Source: Paracoccaceae bacterium
GTDB lineage: Bacteria; Pseudomonadota; Alphaproteobacteria; Rhodobacterales; Rhodobacteraceae
Direction of reading: 5' to 3'
DNA: 48,814 nt
Assembly: GCA_020832655.1 (NCBI GenBank)
Contig: JAFIEF010000022.1
Location: 1-48,814 of the forward strand
Shown here: piece after piece, positions 43,781 to 48,814 of the stretch
Numbering within the stretch: position 1 is the stretch's first letter
Layout of the letters: every line of letters begins with the position of its first letter
Program-made: the position numbers and the translations under genes
Notes under the pieces: generated by a model
What the model saw: only the letters and a program-made list of their open reading frames with translations
What the model was told of the DNA's origin: nothing
Database searches by the model: none

Positions 43781-44605
43781 ATGCGCACCGTTTTGATCAC
43801 AGGCTGTTCCTCTGGCATCGGATATCACGCGGCGCATGCCCTTGCTGGGCGCGGCTGGCGTGTCTTTGCCACCTGCCGCAGCCAGACCGATTGCAACCGC
43901 TTGCAGGCAGACGGGCTGGAAAGCTTTAAGCTGGATTACACCGACAGCACCAGCATTCACGCCGCCCTTGCACAGGCTCTGTCGCGCAGCGACGGGCGGC
44001 TGGACGCGCTGTTCAACAATGGCGCCTATGCCATTCCCGGCGCGACCGAAGATCTGCCCACCGATGCGCTGCGCGCTATCTTCGAAACCAACCTCTTTGG
44101 CTGGCATGAACTGACCCGCGCCGTGCTGCCGGTGATGCGCGCGCAGGGGCATGGGCGGATCGTGCAGAATTCATCAGTGCTGGGGCTGGCGGCGCTGAAA
44201 TGGCGCGGTGCCTATGTGGCCACCAAATTCGCGCTGGAAGGGCTAAGCGATGTGCTGCGGCTGGAAATGGCAGGCAGCGGCATTCATGTCAGCCTGATCG
44301 AACCGGGACCGATCACCTCGCGCATTCGCGAAAACTCGATTGCGCATTTTGAACGCTGGATCGACTGGGAAAACAGCCCGCGCGCCGATCAGTATCGCGA
44401 AACCCTGCTGGCGCGGCTATATGACAAGCAGGGGCCGGACTTCTTTGAACTGCCCCCCGATGCTGTCACCCGCCGCCTGATCCATGCGCTGGAAGCCCGC
44501 CGCCCACGCGCACGCTATTATGTCACCACACCCACCTATCTTCTGGGCGGGTTGCGGCGCATTCTGCCCACAAGGCTGCTGGATCAGGTGCTGGGCAGAA
44601 TCTGA
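43781..44605 (+). CDS. Short-chain dehydrogenase/reductase
   Basis: A 274-residue classical SDR. The cofactor motif TGCSSGIG (about 7-14), NNGAY (usual NNAG, about 85-89) and the catalytic YVATK with Ser upstream (NSSVLG) are present. Substrate unknown; the long C-terminal region after the catalytic site suits retinol- or lipid-type SDRs. The gap from the response regulator is 18 bp, same direction, possibly cotranscribed. Confidence 0.85.
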   Translation: MRTVLITGCSSGIGYHAAHALAGRGWRVFATCRSQTDCNRLQADGLESFKLDYTDSTSIHAALAQALSRSDGRLDALFNNGAYAIPGATEDLPTDALRAIFETNLFGWHELTRAVLPVMRAQGHGRIVQNSSVLGLAALKWRGAYVATKFALEGLSDVLRLEMAGSGIHVSLIEPGPITSRIRENSIAHFERWIDWENSPRADQYRETLLARLYDKQGPDFFELPPDAVTRRLIHALEARRPRARYYVTTPTYLLGGLRRILPTRLLDQVLGRI

Positions 44606-44681
44606 TCTGCGCCGGGGATTTCCCCCTCGTATTCGGCGCAGTTTGCATTAGGTTGCCACCCACGTGATGGGAGAATGACCA

Positions 44682-44891
44682 ATGCTGCTGCAAGACCCGC
44701 TATTTCTGATCGCTGCCTTTGCGTCGCTGGTGGTGCTGGTGATCCTCGCCATCGGCATAGGCGGCTTCGCCAGAGGGGGCGAATTCAACCGAAAGCATGG
44801 CAATCGCATGATGCGCTGGCGGCTATATGCGCAATTCGTCGCCGTGGTGCTGATTGTGGCATTCGCCTATTTCCGTTCAAAGGGGGCATGA
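44682..44891 (+). CDS. HIG1-like twin transmembrane protein
   Basis: A 69-residue protein with two membrane helices (about 7-28 and 46-64) joined by a short polar loop (GGEFNRKHGNRMMRWR). This pattern is the HIG1/twin-TM family found in many alphaproteobacteria beside the cobalamin adenosyltransferase gene. Bacterial members are poorly understood; mitochondrial Hig1 helps respiratory complexes assemble. It ends 3 bp before the next gene. Confidence 0.82.
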   Translation: MLLQDPLFLIAAFASLVVLVILAIGIGGFARGGEFNRKHGNRMMRWRLYAQFVAVVLIVAFAYFRSKGA

Positions 44892-44894
44892 TCA

Positions 44895-45467
44895 ATGGTG
44901 GTTCTGAACAAGATTTACACCCGAACCGGCGATGCCGGCGAAACCGCGCTGGGCAATGGCACGCGCGTGGCCAAGCATTCGCAGCGCGTCACGGCCTATG
45001 GCACGGTGGATGAACTGAATGCAACGCTGGGGTTGGCGCGGCTGCACGCCAGCGGCGATCTGGCCAAGGCGCTGGCGCGCATCCAGAATGATCTGTTCGA
45101 TCTGGGCGCTGATCTGTGTCGCCCCGAAATGGAGCGCGACGCAGAAGCCGAATACACCCCCCTGCGCATCATCCCCGCCCAGACCGACCGGCTGGAAGCC
45201 GAAATCGACGCCATGAACGCCAATCTGCAACCGCTGCGCAGCTTCATCCTGCCCGGCGGCGCGGCGCTGTCGGCGCATCTGCATCTGTGCCGCACTGTCG
45301 CGCGCCGGGCCGAGCGTGAAGCCGTCGCCCTGGCCACGATAGAGGGGATCAACGAATCGGCGGTCAAATACCTGAACCGCCTGTCGGACTGGCTGTTCGT
45401 GGCCGGACGGGTGGCCAATGACAATGGCACCGATGACATATTATGGGTTCCCGGCGCCAACCGTTAG
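44895..45467 (+). CDS. PduO-type cob(I)alamin adenosyltransferase
   Basis: A 190-residue corrinoid adenosyltransferase: N-terminal KIYTRTGDAGETALGNG (ATP binding), AYGTVDELNATLG, FILPGG and the RRAEREAV corrinoid/ATP-contact motif are present. It makes adenosylcobalamin, needed for example by methylmalonyl-CoA mutase downstream of PrpE. Coupled with the twin-TM gene. Confidence 0.92.
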   Translation: MVVLNKIYTRTGDAGETALGNGTRVAKHSQRVTAYGTVDELNATLGLARLHASGDLAKALARIQNDLFDLGADLCRPEMERDAEAEYTPLRIIPAQTDRLEAEIDAMNANLQPLRSFILPGGAALSAHLHLCRTVARRAEREAVALATIEGINESAVKYLNRLSDWLFVAGRVANDNGTDDILWVPGANR

Positions 45468-45584
45468 CGCCCACAAGGCCGGTAACGCGGCGTCCCCACA
45501 TCCAGTTGCGTCGTTTTTTCACTGTTTTCTGCACTAGCGAAGCGTTAGAACCGGGTCAGAACAATTGATGGGAGATACTCGCTG

Positions 45585-46346
45585 ATGAAGGTGCTCGTGC
45601 CGGTCAAGCGCGTGATCGACTATAACGTGAAAGTCCGCGTCAAGGCGGATGGCAGCGGGGTCGATCTGGCGAATGTGAAGATGTCGATGAACCCGTTTGA
45701 CGAGATTGCCGTGGAAGAGGCGATCCGCCTAAAGGAAGCAGGCGTCGCGTCGGAAATCGTGGCCGTGTCCATCGGCGTGAAGCAGGCGCAGGAAACCCTG
45801 CGCACCGCGCTGGCGATGGGGGCCGACCGTGCGATCCTGATCGTGGCCGCTGACGATGTGCATACCGATATCGAACCGCTGGCAGTGGCCAAGCTGCTGA
45901 AAGCGGTTATCGACGAGGAAGCGCCGCAGGTCGTGCTGTGCGGCAAGCAGGCCATCGACAATGACATGAACGCCACTGGCCAGATGCTGGCAGCACTGAC
46001 CGGCTGGGCGCAGGCGACCTTCGCCTCGGCGGTCAAGATCGAGGGCGACAGCGCGCTTGTCACGCGCGAGGTCGATGGCGGCTTGCAGACCATCAAGGTC
46101 AAGCTGCCCGCGATTATCAGCGTCGATCTGCGCCTGAATGAACCGCGCTATGCCTCGCTTCCCAATATCATGAAGGCCAAGAAAAAGCCGCTCGATGAAA
46201 AGACGCCTGCCGATTACGGCGTCGATGTCAGCCCGCGGCTGAGCGTGGTCAAGACCGCCGAACCGCCCGCGCGCGCAGCCGGGGTCAAGGTGGGTTCAGT
46301 CGATGAATTGCTGGCCAAACTCAAAGACGAAGCGGGGGTGATCTGA
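45585..46346 (+). CDS. etfB: Electron transfer flavoprotein beta subunit
   Basis: A 253-residue Etf[20 protein letters not shown] start, [11 protein letters not shown] and the AMP-binding [15 protein letters not shown]. With EtfA it carries electrons from acyl-CoA dehydrogenases to ETF-quinone oxidoreductase. The stop overlaps the etfA start (TGATG). Confidence 0.96.
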   Translation: MKVLVPVKRVIDYNVKVRVKADGSGVDLANVKMSMNPFDEIAVEEAIRLKEAGVASEIVAVSIGVKQAQETLRTALAMGADRAILIVAADDVHTDIEPLAVAKLLKAVIDEEAPQVVLCGKQAIDNDMNATGQMLAALTGWAQATFASAVKIEGDSALVTREVDGGLQTIKVKLPAIISVDLRLNEPRYASLPNIMKAKKKPLDEKTPADYGVDVSPRLSVVKTAEPPARAAGVKVGSVDELLAKLKDEAGVI

Positions 46347-47272
46347 TGGCGGTTCTTCTTCTGGCGGAAGTCACCGATGGGGTGCTTAATCTGGACGCGA
46401 CCGCAAAGGCGGTCAGCGCCGCAAGGCAACTGGGCGATGTGACGGTTCTGTGCGCCGGGGCCAAGGCAGCGGATGCCGCAGCCGAAGCTGCGAAAATCGA
46501 CGGTGTGGGCAAAGTGCTCTGCGCCGAAGATGCCAGCCTCAGCCACCGTCTGGCCGAACCCACTGCGGCGCTGATCGTGTCGCAGGCGGGGGATTACAGC
46601 CATATTCTGGCCCCTGCGACCACGGACGCCAAGAACATCCTGCCGCGCGTCGCGGCGCTGCTGGATGTGATGGTGATCTCGGATGTTTCTGGCGTCGTTG
46701 ATGCCGACACATTCGAACGCCCGATCTATGCAGGCAACGCGGTGCAGACGGTCAAATCCTCGGATGCGACCAAAGTCGTGTCGGTCCGCACCTCGACCTT
46801 TGATGCGGCGGGCCAGGGCGGCGATGCCCCGGTTGAAACAGTCTCGGCGGCCGACAATCCCGGCCTGTCGGAATGGGTGGAAGACAAGGTTGCCGAAAGC
46901 GACCGCCCCGAACTGACCTCGGCCAAGGTTGTGGTCTCGGGCGGGCGCGGTGTCGGCTCGGAAGAAGATTTCAAGCTCATCGAAGGGCTGGCCGACAAGC
47001 TGGGCGCAGCCGTGGGCGCATCCCGCGCCGCCGTCGATTCGGGCTATGCCCCGAATGACTGGCAAGTGGGCCAGACCGGCAAGGTGGTGGCGCCCGAGCT
47101 TTACATCGCCGTGGGCATTTCCGGCGCGATCCAGCACCTTGCGGGCATGAAGGACAGCAAAGTCATCGTCGCCATCAACAAGGACGAAGAAGCCCCCATC
47201 TTCCAGGTCGCCGATTACGGGCTGGTGGGTGATCTGTTCACAGTGGTGCCGGAACTGACAGAAAAGCTCTGA
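46346..47272 (+). CDS. etfA: Electron transfer flavoprotein alpha subunit
   Basis: A 308-residue EtfA with the C-terminal FAD-binding region ([39 protein letters not shown]-type stretch and [10 protein letters not shown]). Full length. Second gene of the etfBA pair. Confidence 0.96.
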   Translation: MAVLLLAEVTDGVLNLDATAKAVSAARQLGDVTVLCAGAKAADAAAEAAKIDGVGKVLCAEDASLSHRLAEPTAALIVSQAGDYSHILAPATTDAKNILPRVAALLDVMVISDVSGVVDADTFERPIYAGNAVQTVKSSDATKVVSVRTSTFDAAGQGGDAPVETVSAADNPGLSEWVEDKVAESDRPELTSAKVVVSGGRGVGSEEDFKLIEGLADKLGAAVGASRAAVDSGYAPNDWQVGQTGKVVAPELYIAVGISGAIQHLAGMKDSKVIVAINKDEEAPIFQVADYGLVGDLFTVVPELTEKL

Positions 47273-47299
47273 TCATTATCGGGATATCAATTCCCTGAG

Positions 47300-47324
47300 G
47301 GCGGCCTGCAAGGGCCGCCTTTTT
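47300..47324 (+). terminator. Intrinsic terminator after etfA
   Basis: GGCGGCC (47300-47306), 6-nt loop, GGCCGCC (47313-47319), then TTTTT. A clear rho-independent terminator 28 bp past the etfA stop, also between convergent genes. Confidence 0.88.
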
Positions 47325-47372
47325 CATGTAAAGCGCGCATTTCGGCAAGCCGGACAGAAACGCCAGCAAGAC

Positions 47373-48392
47373 TTATCTGAATGGCGGGGCGTAAAGCAGC
47401 CCGCCGCGGGTCCATTGCGCGTTCAGCCCGCGCGCCAGCCCGATTGGCGTCTGCTCGCCAATATTGGCGGCAAATATCTCGCCGTAATTTCCGGCAGCGG
47501 CGATGGCACGCATACCCCAGCCCGGTTCCAGCCCCAGCATCTGGTGATACTTGCCCTCGACGCTGAGCAGGCGGTTGATTTCGGGCGTGTCACTGCCCTG
47601 GGCCAGTTCCGAGACATTGGCAGAGGTCACACCCAACTCTTCGGCAGCGATCAGGGCGAACAAGGTCCAGCGCACGATGGACTCCCACTGCGCATCGTCA
47701 GACCGCACCACCAGACCCAGCGGCTCTTTCGAGATCAGCTCCTGCAGGATGACATGCTCGCCCGGCTCTGCGAAAGTGGCCCGTATCGCCGCCAGCCCCG
47801 ACACATCGGTGGTGTAGGCATCACATTCTTCGGCCAGATACTGCTTTTGCGCGTCATGCGGTCCCATCACCGGAACCGGCAGATAACTCATATTGTTGGC
47901 CTTGAAGAAATCGGCCAGATTGTTCTGCGTGGTGGTGTCAGGCTGCACGCAGATCCGCGTGCCGTCCAGTTCCAGCGCCGACGATACGCCCAGCGCGCGG
48001 CGCACCAGAAAGCCTTGCCCGTCATAGTAATTCACCCCGGCAAAGCTTAGCCCCAGCCCGACATCGCGCGAAAATGTCCAGGTGGTGTTGCGCGCCAACA
48101 TGTCGACATCGCCATCCAGCAGCATATCGAAACGGTTCTGCGTATCGGTCGGCGTGAACTCCACCGCAGATGGATCACCGATCACCGCCGCCGCAACCGC
48201 GCGGCATTTCGCGACGTCGAATCCCTGCCAGACGCCATTTGCATCCTGCGCCGAAAACCCTGCCAACCCTTCGGAAACACCACATCGCAGCACGCCACGT
48301 TCCAGCACGCTTTCCAGTGTCGATACTGCGTAACAGGGGGTCGCAATCGCTGTCATGGCAAGACATGCACTGACGAAGAAGGATGCCTTCAT
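47373..48392 (-). CDS. Amino-acid ABC transporter substrate-binding protein (AapJ/BztA-like)
   Basis: A 339-residue periplasmic binding protein: Sec signal (1-22, ending CYA), then LESVLERGVLRCGVSEGLAGFS and the SBP_bac_3 fold with the family's GFDVAKCRAVAAAVIGD and DMLARNTTWTFSRD. It matches the general L-amino acid / glutamate-glutamine type. ATG 48392 is used; the longer frame upstream has no signal peptide. No permease or ATPase gene follows, because etfA converges, so it is an orphan in this window. Confidence 0.88.
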   Translation of the reverse strand: MKASFFVSACLAMTAIATPCYAVSTLESVLERGVLRCGVSEGLAGFSAQDANGVWQGFDVAKCRAVAAAVIGDPSAVEFTPTDTQNRFDMLLDGDVDMLARNTTWTFSRDVGLGLSFAGVNYYDGQGFLVRRALGVSSALELDGTRICVQPDTTTQNNLADFFKANNMSYLPVPVMGPHDAQKQYLAEECDAYTTDVSGLAAIRATFAEPGEHVILQELISKEPLGLVVRSDDAQWESIVRWTLFALIAAEELGVTSANVSELAQGSDTPEINRLLSVEGKYHQMLGLEPGWGMRAIAAAGNYGEIFAANIGEQTPIGLARGLNAQWTRGGLLYAPPFR

Positions 48393-48653
48393 CTTGTATA
48401 GAACCCTCTCTGTTGGTGCCACATCCGGGCCGCTGTTTATTGCCTGCTCGTGCAGGATTTGCCCGCAGGGTACCCCCCGCAGGCATGGCCAACCTTGCGC
48501 CGAGTTTTCGGTATCGGTCAACCCCGAATATGGGCTGCCACCCCGCCACCAGCGTGCCAGAACTTGGCCGCGTGCCAAGTGCATCAGCCCCCTTCAGCCA
48601 TCGGGCAAGGCCCGATCAAAGCACCCGGTTGCGCCCGTGAAAGGGCGCAAGGG
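48393..48653. other. Gene-free gap between binding protein and tRNA
   Basis: No supported gene. A GAGGG site for the binding-protein gene lies at its left end, and a self-complementary stretch GGGCGCAA / TTGCGCCC occurs at about 48629-48651, just after the tRNA 3' end on the minus strand, possibly its terminator stem. Confidence 0.45.
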
Positions 48654-48730
48654 TGGTAGGCCCGGAGGGACTCGAACCCCCAACCAAAGCGTTATGAGCG
48701 CTCTGCTCTAACCAATTGAGCTACAGGCCC
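48654..48730 (-). tRNA. tRNA with CAU anticodon, probably tRNA-Ile2
   Basis: A complete 77-nt tRNA. Acceptor GGGCCTG pairs with CGGGCCT (two G-U pairs), D arm GCTC/GAGC, anticodon loop CTCATAA, T loop TTCGAGT, CCA encoded. The anticodon is at 48694-48696. It lacks the three G-C pairs of initiator tRNA. The GGGCCTGTAGCTCA start resembles alphaproteobacterial tRNA-Ile, so the C34 is probably lysidine-modified; elongator Met is the alternative. Confidence 0.85.
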
Positions 48731-48814
48731 GCCTGCGCGTGGTGCTAAGCCCAAAGCGCGGGCGGGTCAAGACGGCTGCGGGGCTTGTCTGCTTGCCCTG
48801 CCTGCCCTGATCCG

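Overview
The window looks like a chromosomal segment of an alphaproteobacterium of the Rhodobacteraceae type. It is GC-rich (low 60s % by eye) and its protein set fits that group: RpoD next to DnaG, MaeB-type malic enzyme, PrpE, PduO-type cobalamin adenosyltransferase, EtfBA and a HIG1-like twin-TM protein. The arsenite-oxidase-like cluster at the left end is a trait I associate with soda-lake and other anaerobic or phototrophic bacteria, so an alkaliphilic relative (Roseinatronobacter/Rhodobaca-like) is plausible. That placement is inference.

Layout. (1) 1-10226: a response regulator followed by a colinear respiratory operon in the order known for arx clusters: a ferredoxin-like ArxB2, the Tat-exported molybdopterin subunit ArxA with the YGRGWG motif, ArxB with four [4Fe-4S] clusters, the NrfD-like membrane subunit ArxC and the TorD-like chaperone ArxD. 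It continues without a real gap into a DUF2478 protein, a membrane-anchored monohaem cytochrome c and an ApbC/Mrp Fe-S carrier. Together they could move electrons from periplasmic arsenite into the quinone or cytochrome c pool and mature the enzyme. (2) 10333-12148: a nuclease/phosphatase-fold protein and RlmB. (3) 12363-21850: a tRNA-Tyr gene with a 9.4-kb integrated element bounded by 58-bp perfect direct repeats of the tRNA 3' half. The element is transcribed entirely leftward: integrase, a hypothetical protein, AlpA-like regulator, two hypotheticals, Toprim primase, SF3-like helicase, a symmetric iteron array that looks like a replication origin, then a run of overlapping genes ending in a large terminase, and three small genes. 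It has no capsid, portal or tail gene, so it resembles a phage satellite (PICI-like) that carries replication and packaging functions only. (4) 22016-48730: ordinary host genes, including MarR, rpoD, dnaG, exported msrB, a TerB-like protein, glutamate dehydrogenase, TetR, the pyrimidine salvage operon cdd-deoB-upp, maeB, prpE, an HPt/response-regulator pair, etfBA, an orphan amino-acid-binding protein and a CAU-anticodon tRNA.

The strongest candidates for something not yet described are the satellite-like element, with its origin of nearly perfect dyad symmetry and its 11-bp-spaced GTAAGCA pairs shared between both attachment arms and the packaging-operon promoter, and the extended arx operon with an ArxR lacking the sigma-54 contact loop.
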